Counted from the stretch's first letter, positions 8,425 through 22,562 are shown. The stretch: 64,000 nucleotides of DNA from Veillonellaceae bacterium (GCA_022771805.1 JALELM010000008.1:1-64000), one strand, 5' to 3'. Notes: generated by a model not told the origin, from the sequence alone. Program-made: numbers and translations.

Positions 8425-9345
8425 ATGGAAAACATCATTTGGGTAGCGGGTCACAAGAGTCCGGATACGGATACGATTTGTTCGGCGTTAGCGTGTGCGT
8501 ACATGCTGGAGCAGGAAGGGAAAGCGGCCGTCGCGGTGCGTGCGGGCGAATTGAATAAGGAAACGCAGTACGCCTTGGCAAAGTTCGGTGCGGCGGCGCC
8601 GGAGTTGAAGACGGAGATCCCGGCGGGGCAGCCGATCATGCTGGTCGATCACAACGAAAGCAAGCAGGCGATTGACGGGCTGAAAGAGGCCGATGTGGTT
8701 GGTTTGGTCGATCATCATCGTTTGGGCGATTTGGAGACGGAAAAGCCGATTTTCATGCTGATTGAGCCGGTCGGCTGTACGGCGACGATTTTGCTGGCGT
8801 TGATGCGGCAGCGCGGGATCGAGATTCCGCCGACGATTGCCGGGCTGATGCTGTCCGCGATCATTTCGGATACGCTCCTGTTCCGCTCGCCGACTTGCAC
8901 GGAACGTGATCGGCAGGCGGTCGAGGAATTGGCGGCGATCGCCGGAGTGGACTATGCGGAATACGGTATGGAAATGCTGCGCGCCGGGGCGGATATTTCC
9001 GATTTGCAGCCGGCGGATATGGTGCAGACGGACAAGAAGGAGTTCGCCGTGAGCAACGGGACGATCAGCATCGCGCAGTTGTCGGTCATGGATACGGCAC
9101 CGGTGCTGGCGCAAAAAGAAGCGCTCTTGCGCGAGTTGGAAGCGGATCGCGCGGCGCATTCGTACGAGGCGTCGTTCCTGATGGTGACGGATATTCTGGA
9201 AGAAGGCACGCAACTTCTGTTCGCGGGCGATGCTGCGAAGGTGGCCGCCGCGTTTGCCGCGGAAGCCGCGGACGGTGAGGTGTATTTGCCCGGTGTCATG
9301 TCGCGTAAGAAACAAGTGGCGCCGCCGCTTTTGGGGGCGTTTTAA
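8425..9345 (+). CDS. ppaC: Manganese-dependent inorganic pyrophosphatase (family II, DHH)
   Basis: Hydrolyses pyrophosphate in the cytosol, pulling biosynthetic reactions forward. 306 residues, close to the usual length of about 309. DHH-superfamily metal motifs are visible: GHKSPDTDT near residues 8-16, DHNE near 73-76 and VDHHRLGD near 95-102, followed by GCTATILL near 116-123, then the C-terminal DHHA2 domain with the basic substrate loop SRKKQ near the end. The open frame begins at ATG 8380, but AGAGGTGA at about 8413-8420 supports ATG at 8425 and the family start. It is monocistronic, with an extended -10 upstream and a hairpin terminator directly downstream. Confidence 0.93.
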   Translation: MENIIWVAGHKSPDTDTICSALACAYMLEQEGKAAVAVRAGELNKETQYALAKFGAAAPELKTEIPAGQPIMLVDHNESKQAIDGLKEADVVGLVDHHRLGDLETEKPIFMLIEPVGCTATILLALMRQRGIEIPPTIAGLMLSAIISDTLLFRSPTCTERDRQAVEELAAIAGVDYAEYGMEMLRAGADISDLQPADMVQTDKKEFAVSNGTISIAQLSVMDTAPVLAQKEALLRELEADRAAHSYEASFLMVTDILEEGTQLLFAGDAAKVAAAFAAEAADGEVYLPGVMSRKKQVAPPLLGAF

Positions 9346-9369
9346 GGGTTGCTCCGGCAGCCCTTTTTT
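9346..9369 (+). terminator. Intrinsic terminator after ppaC
   Basis: GGGTTGC (9346-9352), a four-base loop, GCAGCCC (9357-9363), then six T. It starts immediately after the ppaC stop codon. Confidence 0.85.
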
Positions 9370-9383
9370 CATGAGGAGGAAGC

Positions 9384-13630
<4,247 letters not shown>

Positions 13631-13649
13631 CGAAAAGGCTGCATACCGT

Positions 13650-13657
13650 GCTATAAT
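13650..13657 (+). promoter_or_regulatory. Extended -10 promoter for gatCAB
   Basis: TGCTATAAT (the TATAAT is at 13652-13657) about 28 bases before the gatC start, in the short ligA-gatC gap. The -35 is weak. AGAGGAGG at about 13670-13677 is the gatC ribosome binding site. Confidence 0.5.
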
Positions 13658-13684
13658 GTAGCCATTGTAAGAGGAGGGACAGCC

Positions 13685-13969
13685 ATGGAATTGACTACCG
13701 AAGAGTTGGCCAAAGTGGCGCACTTGGCCCGCTTGGAATGGAACCCCGCGCAGGCTGAAACGCTGGGGAAATCCTTGAATATGATTCTGGCCTACATGCA
13801 GGAACTGAACGAGCTCGACACCGCGGGTGTGGAGCCGACCGTGCATGCAGTGGAAATGACGAATGTCTGGCGCGAGGACGTGCCGCACGACTCCCTGCCG
13901 CATGACGAAGCATTGAGCAATGCTCCGGAACGGGACGGAGAGTATTTCAAAGTGCCGAAATTGGTGTAG
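13685..13969 (+). CDS. gatC: Asp-tRNA(Asn)/Glu-tRNA(Gln) amidotransferase subunit C
   Basis: Small structural subunit of the GatCAB amidotransferase, which converts Glu-tRNA(Gln) and Asp-tRNA(Asn) to the amidated forms; it bridges GatA and GatB. 94 residues, normal length. It opens with ELTTEELAKVAHLARLEW (about 2-19) and ends with the conserved REDVPHDSLPHDEALSNAP and YFKVPKLV. First gene of gatCAB, with gatA starting eleven bases after its stop. Confidence 0.95.
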   Translation: MELTTEELAKVAHLARLEWNPAQAETLGKSLNMILAYMQELNELDTAGVEPTVHAVEMTNVWREDVPHDSLPHDEALSNAPERDGEYFKVPKLV

Positions 13970-13979
13970 GAGGGGTAGC

Positions 13980-15443
13980 GTGAATAAGTGGACCATACAT
14001 GAGTGTCACCGCCGTCTGACGGCAAAGGAAATTTCCGCAACGGAACTGACGCAGACGCTCATTCGCCATAAAGAACGGACGGAACCCGATATCCATGCGT
14101 ACCTTGCCGATACACATGAAGAAGCCTTGCGCGCGGCGGCGGAAGTAGATCGCAAGATCGCGGCGGGAGAGACCGTCTCGCCCTTGGCCGGCGTACCGGG
14201 CGCGATTAAGGATAATATGTGCATACAGGGATTGCCGACGACGGCGGCCTCCCGTATGCTGGAACATTTCGTACCGCCGTATGATGCGACGGTCATCGAA
14301 CGCTTGCGGGCGGCGGATTTCGTCTCGCTCGGCAAGGTGAATATGGATGAATTTGCGATGGGCAGCTCTACGGAAAATTCCGCCTTCGGCCCCTCGCGCA
14401 ACCCGTGGAACACGGATCGCGTACCGGGTGGCTCGTCCGGCGGCAGCGCGGCGGCGGTCGCGGCGAATACCGCGATCTGGTCGCTCGGCTCGGACACGGG
14501 CGGCTCGATCCGGCAGCCGGCGGCGTACTGCGGGCTGGTCGGCCTGAAACCGACCTACGGACTCGTTTCCCGCTACGGGCTGCTGGCGTTCTCGTCCTCG
14601 CTCGATCAGATCGGACCGATCACCAAGGATGTGACGGACTGCGCGCTCGTGCTGAACGCGATCGCGGGCTATGATCCGAAGGACTCGACGAGTATCCCCA
14701 GCGAACGGCCGGACTACACACAGGCGTTGCGTGCCGATGTGAAGGGGCTGAAAATCGGCGTGCCGGAAGAATTTTTCGGCGAAGGCATTGCGCCGGCGGC
14801 GAAAGAAGCCGTGCAAAACGCGCTGAAATTCTACGAAGAACAGGGCGCGGAAATCGTTCCGGTTTCCTTGCCGCGCGCGAAATACGCCATTTCCGCGTAC
14901 TACATCATCGCTCCGGCGGAAGCCGGCTCGAACCTCGCCCGCTATGACGGCGTCGGTTTCGGCCTGCGCGTCGAGGGCGATAACCTGATCGAGATGTACA
15001 AGAAGAGCCGTTCCGCCGGTTTCGGGCCGGAAGTACAGCGCCGGATCCTGCTCGGTACGTATGTCCTGAGTGCCGGCTACTACGATTCGTACTACCTGAA
15101 AGCGCTGCAAGTGCGTACACTTATCAAACAGGATATGCAGGCGGCCTTCGAACAGGTCGACTTGCTCGTCACGCCGACCGTGCCGGGCTATGCGTTCCGC
15201 TTCGGCGAAAAAACGGACAACCCGCTGGCGATGTACATGGAAGATGTCTGCACCGTGCCGGTGAACCTGGCGGGCGTGCCGGCGATCAGCATTCCCTGCG
15301 GCTTTGCGGACAGGATGCCGCTCGGCATGCAGATCATCGGGCCGGTTTTGGCGGAAGAAACGGTCTTGCGCGCCGCCTACACCTTTGAACAGGCGCATCC
15401 GGAATACACCCGCACGCCGGAACGGGGAGAGGTGAAAGAATGA
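13980..15443 (+). CDS. gatA: Amidotransferase subunit A (glutaminase/amidase)
   Basis: Releases ammonia from glutamine and channels it to GatB. 487 residues, normal length. Amidase-signature Ser-cisSer-Lys triad: Lys in GAIKDNM near residue 79, [11 protein letters not shown] near 150-160 and [11 protein letters not shown] near 171-181, the last carrying the nucleophilic serine. The open frame extends upstream through the end of gatC, but GTG at 13980 with AGGAGGGG at 13968-13975 gives the family start. The last bases overlap the gatB start (ATGA). Confidence 0.96.
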   Translation: MNKWTIHECHRRLTAKEISATELTQTLIRHKERTEPDIHAYLADTHEEALRAAAEVDRKIAAGETVSPLAGVPGAIKDNMCIQGLPTTAASRMLEHFVPPYDATVIERLRAADFVSLGKVNMDEFAMGSSTENSAFGPSRNPWNTDRVPGGSSGGSAAAVAANTAIWSLGSDTGGSIRQPAAYCGLVGLKPTYGLVSRYGLLAFSSSLDQIGPITKDVTDCALVLNAIAGYDPKDSTSIPSERPDYTQALRADVKGLKIGVPEEFFGEGIAPAAKEAVQNALKFYEEQGAEIVPVSLPRAKYAISAYYIIAPAEAGSNLARYDGVGFGLRVEGDNLIEMYKKSRSAGFGPEVQRRILLGTYVLSAGYYDSYYLKALQVRTLIKQDMQAAFEQVDLLVTPTVPGYAFRFGEKTDNPLAMYMEDVCTVPVNLAGVPAISIPCGFADRMPLGMQIIGPVLAEETVLRAAYTFEQAHPEYTRTPERGEVKE

Positions 15444-16882
15444 AGTACGAAAGTGTCATCGGCTTGGAAGTACATACCGAGCTGAAAACGAATACGAAAA
15501 TCTTCTGCGGCTGTCGGACGACTTTCGGCGCGCCGCCGAATACGAATGTCTGCCCCGTCTGCCTCGGCCTGCCGGGCGTCTTGCCGGTGCTGAACAAGCG
15601 CGTGGTGGAATTCGCCGTGCGCGCGGGACTTGCGCTGAATTGTAAGATCGCCCGCTTCACGAAATTCGACCGGAAGAATTATTACTATCCCGACTTGCCG
15701 AAGAATTTCCAGACCTCGCAATACGACCTGCCGATCTGCGAAAACGGCTACCTCGACATTGAAGTGAACGGCGAAACGCGGCGTATCGGTATCACCCGCA
15801 TTCACATGGAAGAAGACGCGGGCAAACTCGTCCACAGCGGCGACACGATCACCGATTCCGACTCGTCGAATGTGGACTACAACCGGACGGGCGTGCCGCT
15901 CTTGGAAATCGTTTCCGAACCGGATTTGCGTTCCGGTGAAGAAGCGGCGGCGTACATGGAAAAACTGCGCTCCATTCTGGAATATATCCGCGTGTCCGAT
16001 GTGAAAATGGAAGAAGGAAGCCTGCGCTGCGATGCGAACGTATCGGTGCGCGAAGTCGGCGCCACGGAACTCGGCACGAAGGTGGAAATGAAAAACATCA
16101 ACTCGATCCGCGGCGTGATGCGCAGCATCGAATACGAAGCGCAGCGCCAGGCGGAAGCGTTGGAAGACGGCGAGACTATCGTTCAGGAAACACGCACGTG
16201 GGACGAAGCCACCGGCGTGACCCGCACGATGCGCGTCAAGGAAGGCGCGGACGACTACCGCTATTTCCCGGAACCGGATTTGACACCGTTCGTCCTCACG
16301 GGGGAATACATCGAGGAAATCCGCCGCAGCCTGCCGGAACTGCCGGACGCACGCAAGGAACGCTACATGCAGACCTACGGCCTGTCCGCGTACGATGCGA
16401 ATGTCGTGACACTGAGCCGGGCGATGGCGGAATATTTCGATGCCATGGTCGCGGCCGGTGCGGATCCGAAAGAGTCCGTGAACTGGCTGATGGGCGACTT
16501 CTCCATGGTGCTGAACGAACACGGCGGCACACCGGAGACCGCGCCCGTCGGGCCGAACGAACTGGCGGGGCTGCTCGCGAAAATCGCGGACGGCACGATC
16601 AGCGGCAAGATCGCCAAGGGCGTCCTGCGCGATATGTGGGACAGCGGCAAGAGCGCGGACACGATCATCGACGAGAAAGGCCTGCGGCAAATTTCCGACA
16701 CGGGCGAATTGGAAAAACTCGTGCGCGAAGTCGTTGCGGCGAACCCGCAATCGGTGGCAGATTTCCGCGCGGGCAAGAAAAAAGCGGTCGGCTTCCTCGT
16801 CGGCCAGCTGATGCGCGCGACAAAAGGCCGCGCCAATCCGCAGGCGGTAAATGAGCTGCTGCTCCGCGTGCTGCAGGAATAG
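15440..16882 (+). CDS. gatB: Amidotransferase subunit B
   Basis: Binds the misacylated tRNA, activates it with ATP and transamidates it. 480 residues, full length. The N-terminal cradle begins [20 protein letters not shown] and has CPVCLGLPG near 37-45 and [19 protein letters not shown] near 76-94; the C-terminal YqeY-like tail ends near [11 protein letters not shown]. It overlaps gatA by four bases and is followed three bases later by a small membrane protein. A bacterium carrying this set probably makes Gln-tRNA and/or Asn-tRNA indirectly. Confidence 0.96.
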   Translation: MKYESVIGLEVHTELKTNTKIFCGCRTTFGAPPNTNVCPVCLGLPGVLPVLNKRVVEFAVRAGLALNCKIARFTKFDRKNYYYPDLPKNFQTSQYDLPICENGYLDIEVNGETRRIGITRIHMEEDAGKLVHSGDTITDSDSSNVDYNRTGVPLLEIVSEPDLRSGEEAAAYMEKLRSILEYIRVSDVKMEEGSLRCDANVSVREVGATELGTKVEMKNINSIRGVMRSIEYEAQRQAEALEDGETIVQETRTWDEATGVTRTMRVKEGADDYRYFPEPDLTPFVLTGEYIEEIRRSLPELPDARKERYMQTYGLSAYDANVVTLSRAMAEYFDAMVAAGADPKESVNWLMGDFSMVLNEHGGTPETAPVGPNELAGLLAKIADGTISGKIAKGVLRDMWDSGKSADTIIDEKGLRQISDTGELEKLVREVVAANPQSVADFRAGKKKAVGFLVGQLMRATKGRANPQAVNELLLRVLQE

Positions 16883-16885
16883 ACC

Positions 16886-17161
16886 ATGGCACAACAGGAC
16901 TATCGACCGGAAGACGAAGCGCGGGAACTGACACCCGAAGAACGGCGCGAATTCACAGGGACGACACTCACCGCGGCAGGCGAGGAAGACACCCCGCCGC
17001 AACCGCGGCTGCGCATGTTCTACGCCGGCAGCTGGCAGGAACTCCCGCGGCGATATATCTGGGTACTGCTCGGCGGTGCGGCGCTGTTCATCTTCACCGT
17101 GCTCGGCGGCATCTTCCTTTTCTTCGCCCTGTTTCTACGCCTGTTCACACATTTGGGTTGA
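16886..17161 (+). CDS. Small single-span membrane protein, unknown function
   Basis: 91 residues: an acidic, proline-containing cytoplasmic part (EDEAREL, PEERREF, GEEDTPPQP), then one long hydrophobic segment near 55-85 (WVLLGGAALFIFTVLGGIF) close to the C-terminus, a tail-anchored layout. It starts three bases after gatB and is followed immediately by a terminator, so it is the last gene of the gatCAB operon. I do not recognise the family. Conserved position in related genomes would be the best support for its being functional. Confidence 0.75.
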   Translation: MAQQDYRPEDEARELTPEERREFTGTTLTAAGEEDTPPQPRLRMFYAGSWQELPRRYIWVLLGGAALFIFTVLGGIFLFFALFLRLFTHLG

Positions 17162-17166
17162 ACACA

Positions 17167-17191
17167 AGCGAGACGCAAGTCTCGCTTTTTT
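17167..17191 (+). terminator. Intrinsic terminator after the gatCAB operon
   Basis: Perfect 8-bp stem AGCGAGAC (17167-17174) and GTCTCGCT (17179-17186) with a four-base loop, followed by a T run. Confidence 0.92.
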
Positions 17192-17313
17192 CGTGCGCGG
17201 ATTCGCTCCGGCGACATATCGTGCGAGCAGCGGAGATCACGGGAAACGGGCGTTCATTCGCTGCCAACGGATACGAGTAAAAACCGAGCAAAGATTAAGT
17301 AAGGATTTGGTAA

Positions 17314-17373
17314 GGGGGGAATATAGTTCTAAACCACTTTTTTCTTGACAATGCCTGCTCCGATATTTAATAT
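17314..17373 (+). promoter_or_regulatory. Promoter of the autotransporter gene, with nearby G6 and T6 tracts
   Basis: A consensus TTGACA (17345-17350), 17-bp spacer and TAATAT (17368-17373), about 57 bases before the start codon. A run of six G (17314-17319) lies about 25 bases upstream of the -35 and a run of six T ends right before it. The promoter match is strong; any length-dependent switching by the runs is speculation. The remaining spacer (17192-17313) shows nothing recognisable. Confidence 0.75.
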
Positions 17374-17429
17374 AGAATATATTGAATGTGTTAACTGAGA
17401 AATATATTTATTAAAAAGGGGCGTAAAAC

Positions 17430-19982
17430 ATGGTCATGAAAAGGAATATTCGTGCTGCGAAAGCAGCGGCCGCTCTTCTTGTCGGTGCAAGTGTCCTCGG
17501 GATGCAACTTCCCGTCGTACAAGCCGCTGACAGCCAGGGCTTGACCGGATCGTATATCGGTATCGGCACGGCTCCCGAGGAGAGCAAGGTCTTCAAGAAA
17601 GGCCAAGAGGTGATTGAGGACGAGACCGGCGTAGCAGATTATCGCTCGGTGAGCCACATCGGAACGGTTGGCGATAATGCCGACGGGCAAGGCGTCGCAT
17701 GGACCCGCGACAAGGAAACACTGGGCGTGTTTGCCGGCGGCTATGGCGCCTATGCAATGAGCAACTACAGCACCGCTCTCGGGACATACGCCGCTGCGGA
17801 AATGGGCAGTACCGCTCTCGGTGCGGGTACCTATGCAATGAATAACAGCCTGGCGGTCGGCAAGAACTCCTATGCCGGTGCAGGATACTACTTCGGGGCG
17901 GTAGCCGCAGGTATCAATGCGAAGTCCTTCTATGGCGTCGCCATCGGGTACGGCGCAACAGCGGGACGGTTCTATAAATATATCCAGGGCGACGGTATTC
18001 AGTCTAAGTATTCCGCAGAAGGCGTTGCCATCGGGAACAAGTCCACCGCACTCGGCGGTGTCGCCGTGGGGCCGAGGGCGACCTCCGGCGGTCTTTACGG
18101 CACCGCCATCGGGAACCTTGCTTCGGTCGGTTACAGCGGCGTCGCTTTAGGCACTAAGGCATCCGTCACCGTCGATACCGGCGTTGCCTTGGGTGTAGAA
18201 GCCGTGGCGAACCGGGCAATGGGAACCTACGGGTACATCCCCTTCGCGGATGATACCAACGCCTCCCTGATCCCGACGAACGATTCCGAACTGGCATCAG
18301 CCATTGGTGCCAGCGACAGCGTCAAAAATTTCTACACCACCTATGCCACGGAAATCGCGGAATATAGTGGACTGAATCGTGCCTATGCTGAAGCCAGCAA
18401 AAATGCGGATGCGCAGAGGGACATCATACTGGCTACCAAGGGCAGTGCCGATCCTGCGGAACAGCAGCAGTATATCGATGCGGAAAATGCGGAGAGACAA
18501 TATGATGATGAAGCGTCAGCGATAACCCAACAAAGAAATGAATGGCTGGCGGCGCATCCCGAGTTTGCAAAGGCCGTAAATGAGCACTCCCAAGCGCTGC
18601 TCACCTATAAATCCACCGAAGGCGCTGTCAGTGTCGGCGTAAGCGGCTCGCAAACGCGGCAAATCATCAATGTCGCGGCAGGAACCGAGGACACCGATGC
18701 GGTGAACGTAGCGCAGCTGAAGCGCGTAGCCGATGAAATCGGAAAAAAGGCGAACCTGGATGCGAGCAACCTGACAGACGGCGATGTAATGGCGTGGCAA
18801 CAGAAGCTGGGCAACGGCACCGTGACCGAGGGCAACACCGGTCTGGTAACCGGCGGCACCGTTTACACCGCTTTGGAAGGAAAAGCCGACACCAACTTGA
18901 GCAACATCACGGCGGAAGGCGAGACGGTCATTTCCAACATTGCCAAGGACAGCGTTGTTGTTAAGGCCGGTGCGAATGTGACGGTCGATGACGTGACGGT
19001 AGGAAATACTAAAACCTACACCGTCAACGTGAGCAACGACGCGATCAAGGGTGCCGTCCAGGCGGATCTGGACAAGAAAGCCGATGCAACCTACGTGGAC
19101 AGCGAGCTTGATAAAAAGGCGGATAAAGATGCCGGCAACCTGACTGCCGATGATGTAGCGAAGTGGCAGGAAAAGCTGGGCAACGGCAAAAATGAAGCAG
19201 GCAATACCGGCCTGATCACCGGCGACACGCTGAACAAGGCGCTTGCCGAGATTGATATCAGCGGCCAAATCACCAATAAGGCCGATACGGATCTGGGCAA
19301 TATCACGAAGGAAGGCGAGACGGTCATTGCCAATATTGCCAAGGACAGCGTGAAGGTCATTGACGGTACGAACACGACAGTCACGGTCGGCGCCGACGGC
19401 GATGCGACGACATATGCCGTCAACGTGAGCAACGACGCGATCAAGAATGCCGTCAAGGATGATCTGGACAAGAAAGCGGACACGGATGCCGGCAACCTGA
19501 CGGACGGCGATGTAACGAAGTGGCAGGAAAAGCTGGGCGTGCATGACCTGACGGAACAGTTCAACGGACTGGACAGCCGCGTCAATCAGCTGGACGGCCG
19601 CATCGACCGGGTCGGCGCCGGAGCTGCGGCGTTGGCAGCGCTCCACCCCTTGGACTTTGATCCGGAAGATAAATGGACCTTTGCGGCCGGTGTCGGTCAC
19701 TACCGCAGCACCCAGGCGCTTGCGATCGGCGCGTTCTACCGCCCGAACGCCAAAACCATGTTCTCCGTCGCCGGCAGTATCGGCAACGGTGACGACATGC
19801 TGAACCTGGGCGTCTCCTTTAGACTGGGGGATGACGGCGCCTACTCGGGCTACTCCCGCGCCGCGCTCACCACGGTGATCGAGGAGCAACAAGCCACCAT
19901 CGGCGCATTGGAAAATCAGATCGCCGGTCAGCAACAGCAGATCGAAGAAATCCTGCAACAGCTGGCGGAATTGAAGAAATAA
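17430..19982 (+). CDS. Trimeric autotransporter adhesin (YadA-like)
   Basis: 850-residue surface adhesin. Basic N-terminus plus hydrophobic core ending LPVVQA (about 1-32) is a Sec signal peptide. Residues about 75-280 are a YadA head with repeated ALG/AIG motifs (TALGTYAAAEMGSTALGAG; VAIGYGATAG). A helical insert (about 285-390) is followed by a neck region (QTRQIINVAAGTEDTDAVN) and a stalk with repeats of roughly 110-130 residues (NLTDGDVxxWQxKLG; EGETVIxNIAKDSV; VNVSNDAIK). The YadA anchor, about 725-800, includes AALAALHPLDFDPEDKWTFA and MLNLGVSFRLGDDG. Unusually, about 45 residues of Gln/Glu-rich coiled coil follow the anchor. It is transcribed alone. An outer-membrane adhesin implies a diderm cell. 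Confidence 0.92.
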   Translation: MVMKRNIRAAKAAAALLVGASVLGMQLPVVQAADSQGLTGSYIGIGTAPEESKVFKKGQEVIEDETGVADYRSVSHIGTVGDNADGQGVAWTRDKETLGVFAGGYGAYAMSNYSTALGTYAAAEMGSTALGAGTYAMNNSLAVGKNSYAGAGYYFGAVAAGINAKSFYGVAIGYGATAGRFYKYIQGDGIQSKYSAEGVAIGNKSTALGGVAVGPRATSGGLYGTAIGNLASVGYSGVALGTKASVTVDTGVALGVEAVANRAMGTYGYIPFADDTNASLIPTNDSELASAIGASDSVKNFYTTYATEIAEYSGLNRAYAEASKNADAQRDIILATKGSADPAEQQQYIDAENAERQYDDEASAITQQRNEWLAAHPEFAKAVNEHSQALLTYKSTEGAVSVGVSGSQTRQIINVAAGTEDTDAVNVAQLKRVADEIGKKANLDASNLTDGDVMAWQQKLGNGTVTEGNTGLVTGGTVYTALEGKADTNLSNITAEGETVISNIAKDSVVVKAGANVTVDDVTVGNTKTYTVNVSNDAIKGAVQADLDKKADATYVDSELDKKADKDAGNLTADDVAKWQEKLGNGKNEAGNTGLITGDTLNKALAEIDISGQITNKADTDLGNITKEGETVIANIAKDSVKVIDGTNTTVTVGADGDATTYAVNVSNDAIKNAVKDDLDKKADTDAGNLTDGDVTKWQEKLGVHDLTEQFNGLDSRVNQLDGRIDRVGAGAAALAALHPLDFDPEDKWTFAAGVGHYRSTQALAIGAFYRPNAKTMFSVAGSIGNGDDMLNLGVSFRLGDDGAYSGYSRAALTTVIEEQQATIGALENQIAGQQQQIEEILQQLAELKK
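18736..19540 (+). repeat. Tandem stalk repeats in the adhesin gene
   Basis: The stalk-coding DNA holds repeated units, for example the near-identical segments around 18918-18952 and 19312-19346 encoding EGETVIxNIAKDSV, and 19028-19048 and 19421-19441 encoding NVSNDAIK. Such internal repeats allow stalk-length change by recombination and may cause assembly collapse. Confidence 0.7.
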
Positions 19983-19995
19983 CGCACCTCGTCCT

Positions 19996-20028
19996 GCGCG
20001 TATACCGGAGCGGATTCGGTATACGCGC
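19996..20028 (+). repeat. 12-bp perfect inverted repeat after the adhesin gene
   Basis: GCGCGTATACCG (19996-20007), nine-base loop, CGGTATACGCGC (20017-20028). It is not followed by T, so it is not a standard terminator. It could stabilise the adhesin mRNA 3' end or bind a protein. A true terminator lies about 20 bases further on. Confidence 0.75.
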
Positions 20029-20046
20029 GCGGCGGGAACGCAAACA

Positions 20047-20096
20047 GGACTGTGAAGCGATGATACATTCATTACTTCGCAGTCCGTTTTCTTTTT
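20047..20096 (+). terminator. Intrinsic terminator of the adhesin gene
   Basis: Eleven-bp stem, 20047-20057 with 20075-20085, one G-T wobble, 17-base loop, followed by GTTTTCTTTTT. Confidence 0.8.
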
Positions 20097-20229
20097 GCGC
20101 TGCTCCCCGCCGTTGCCGCCGCATTCGCCGCCATGCCGGAACACTTTCCCGCACGGCGACACCCTCAGCGAGATACCGCGCGACACCTTCGTCGACATAT
20201 CCGGAGAGACCGCGCGAGGAGCGGAAATT

Positions 20230-20259
20230 TTGGTAAACGGCGCTTTTATTTGGTACACT
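20230..20259 (+). promoter_or_regulatory. Probable promoter of the hsd operon
   Basis: TTGGTA (20230-20235), 18-bp spacer, TACACT (20254-20259), 135 bases before hsdM. It is the best match in the 297-base gap between the adhesin terminator and hsdM; no other feature is recognisable in that gap. Confidence 0.45.
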
Positions 20260-20393
20260 ATTAACTAAGGGATAAAAATATTTCCTGTAACGTATTTTAC
20301 ACAGCGGCGGAATTTCCGCGGCGGTCTGGCGATCGATGCGATAGCCGCGAGGAATGCTACCGATATATAACGGACTGAAATGAGGTAGAACAC

Positions 20394-21977
20394 ATGGCGG
20401 AACACGTGAGCCGATCCAGCAAGGAAACCATGCAACGTGCAGAGTTGCACAAAAAAATCTGGGCGATTGCCGATAATGTGCGGGGAGCGGTAGACGGCTG
20501 GGACTTCAAGCAATACGTCCTGGGGATTTTGTTTTATCGCTTTATTTCTGAAAATCTTACTGAGTATTTTAATAAAGGAGAACATGCCAGCGGAAATTTA
20601 GACTTCGAGTATGCGAACATTTCCGACGAGCTTGCGGAGCGGGATTTTCGTCCGGACACCGTGGAAGACAAAGGCTTTTTCATTTTGCCGAGTCAATTGT
20701 TCGCCAATGTGGTCAAAGCGGCACCGACTAATGAAAACCTGAACGTCGATCTGGCGAATGTATTCCGAGATATCGAAGGAAGCGCCGTCGGCTACCCTTC
20801 CGAAGATGATATCAAGGGACTGTTCGAAGACATGGATACCACGAGCAACCGGCTGGGAGGGACGGTCGCAGAAAAGAACAAGCGACTTACCGATATACTC
20901 ACTGGTATCGCTTCTATCCGTTTCGCTGATTTCCGCAATAACGACATCGACGCATTCGGCGACGCCTATGAATACCTGATCTCGAACTATGCCAGCAATG
21001 CCGGCAAATCCGGGGGCGAATTCTTCACTCCGCAGACGGTATCCAAGCTGTTGGCGCGATTGGTCATGGACGGGCAAAAAGAGGTCAACAAGGTCTATGA
21101 CCCCACTTGCGGCAGCGGCAGCTTGCTTTTGCAAATGAAGAAACAGTTTGAAGAGCACATCATTGACGAAGGTTTCTTCGGGCAGAAAATCAATATGACC
21201 AATTTCAACTTGGCGCGTATGAATATGTTCCTGCATAATGTGAATTACAATAACTTTTCTATTAAACGGGGCGATACGCTGCTCAATCCCCAACATCAGG
21301 AAGAGAAACCGTTTGATGCGATCGTGTCCAATCCGCCGTATGGGCTTAAATGGGTGGGAGATGCCGATCCGACGTTGATCAATGACGAGCGATTTAGCCC
21401 GGCGGGTGTATTGGCACCGAAGTCCAAGGCGGACTATGCCTTCATCATGCACGCGCTGCACTACCTCTCCAGTCAGGGACGGGCGGCGATCGTCTGCTTC
21501 CCGGGCATTTTCTACCGCAAGGGCGCGGAAAAGAAGATCCGCCAATACCTTGCGGACAATAACTTCATCGACTGCGTGATCGATCTCCCGCCGAATCTGT
21601 TTTTCGGCACGTCCATTCCCACCTGCATCCTCGTCTTGGCGAAGAACAAGACGGAAAACAAGGTGCTCTTCATCGACGCGAGCCGGGAATTCAAAAAAGA
21701 AACGAACAACAATATCCTGGAAGAAAGCAATATCGAACAGATCGTCGCGGCCTTCCGCGAACGGACGGATACGGAATACTTTTCCCGCTATGTCGACAAA
21801 GCGGAAATCGAAGCGAATGACTACAACCTCTCCGTATCGACCTATGTGGAAAAGGAAGACACGCGCGAACGGATCGACATCCGGGCATTGAATCGGGAGA
21901 TCGCAACGACCGTCGCCAACATCGACAGACTGCGCGCGGCGATCGACGAAATCGTAAAGGAGCTTTCCGATGAGTAA
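20394..21977 (+). CDS. hsdM: Type I restriction-modification methyltransferase subunit HsdM
   Basis: N6-adenine methyltransferase subunit; with HsdS it methylates the bipartite target, with HsdR it forms the restriction complex. 527 residues, the EcoR124 (type IC) size. The N-terminal HsdM helical domain is recognisable ([26 protein letters not shown]). AdoMet motif [13 protein letters not shown] lies near 234-246 and catalytic NPPY near 310-313. It overlaps hsdS by eight bases, so translation is coupled. A diverged fragment of another hsdM lies at 27131-27267. Confidence 0.95.
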   Translation: MAEHVSRSSKETMQRAELHKKIWAIADNVRGAVDGWDFKQYVLGILFYRFISENLTEYFNKGEHASGNLDFEYANISDELAERDFRPDTVEDKGFFILPSQLFANVVKAAPTNENLNVDLANVFRDIEGSAVGYPSEDDIKGLFEDMDTTSNRLGGTVAEKNKRLTDILTGIASIRFADFRNNDIDAFGDAYEYLISNYASNAGKSGGEFFTPQTVSKLLARLVMDGQKEVNKVYDPTCGSGSLLLQMKKQFEEHIIDEGFFGQKINMTNFNLARMNMFLHNVNYNNFSIKRGDTLLNPQHQEEKPFDAIVSNPPYGLKWVGDADPTLINDERFSPAGVLAPKSKADYAFIMHALHYLSSQGRAAIVCFPGIFYRKGAEKKIRQYLADNNFIDCVIDLPPNLFFGTSIPTCILVLAKNKTENKVLFIDASREFKKETNNNILEESNIEQIVAAFRERTDTEYFSRYVDKAEIEANDYNLSVSTYVEKEDTRERIDIRALNREIATTVANIDRLRAAIDEIVKELSDE

Positions 21978-22562
21978 GATGGCAGAGTTGCTGCACGGCG
22001 AACAAGTGGAATGGAAGAAATTGGATCTTCTGTTGGATTATGAGCAGCCGACAAAATACATCGTTAAGTCAACGGAGTATGACGATAGCTATGCGACACC
22101 TGTTTTAACGGCGGGGAAAAGCTTTATTTTGGGATTTACGAATGAAACGGAAAACATATATGTTGCAAGTAAAGAGCAACCCGTCATTATTTTTGATGAT
22201 TTTACAGCCGGCAACCAGTGGGTAGATTTTAGCTTTAAGATTAAATCTTCCGCAATGAAAATATTGAAGCCTAAAGAGGGAGTAAATCTGAGGTATTGTT
22301 ATCACTGTATTCAAACTATCAATATAGATGTTACGGAACACAAACGACTATGGATTTCAAAGTTCTCACAAATTGAAATTCCAGTTCCCTCACTTAAAGT
22401 TCAAGAAAAGATCGTAGAAACACTTGACAAATTCACCGATTGTGTTACTGAATTACAGGCTGAATTACAGGCACGTTCCAAGCAATACGAGTATTATCGG
22501 GACATGCTCCTGAGCGAGGAATATTTGAATAAATTAGCCGAACAACTTGAAAATGAGGGGGG

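Noticed and set aside
7955-8438. Several overlapping frames in the G-rich spacer before ppaC
   Set aside because: Cys/Arg/Gly-rich translations, no ribosome binding sites, and they conflict with each other and with the repeat structure.
17192-17313. Small RNA or riboswitch upstream of the adhesin
   Set aside because: No conserved RNA motif or stable stem beyond the gatCAB terminator can be recognised.
22557-22562. Programmed ribosomal frameshift instead of phase variation in hsdS
   Set aside because: A G6 run could in principle slip, but I see no downstream hairpin or stop-codon context that supports a programmed event; length variation is simpler.
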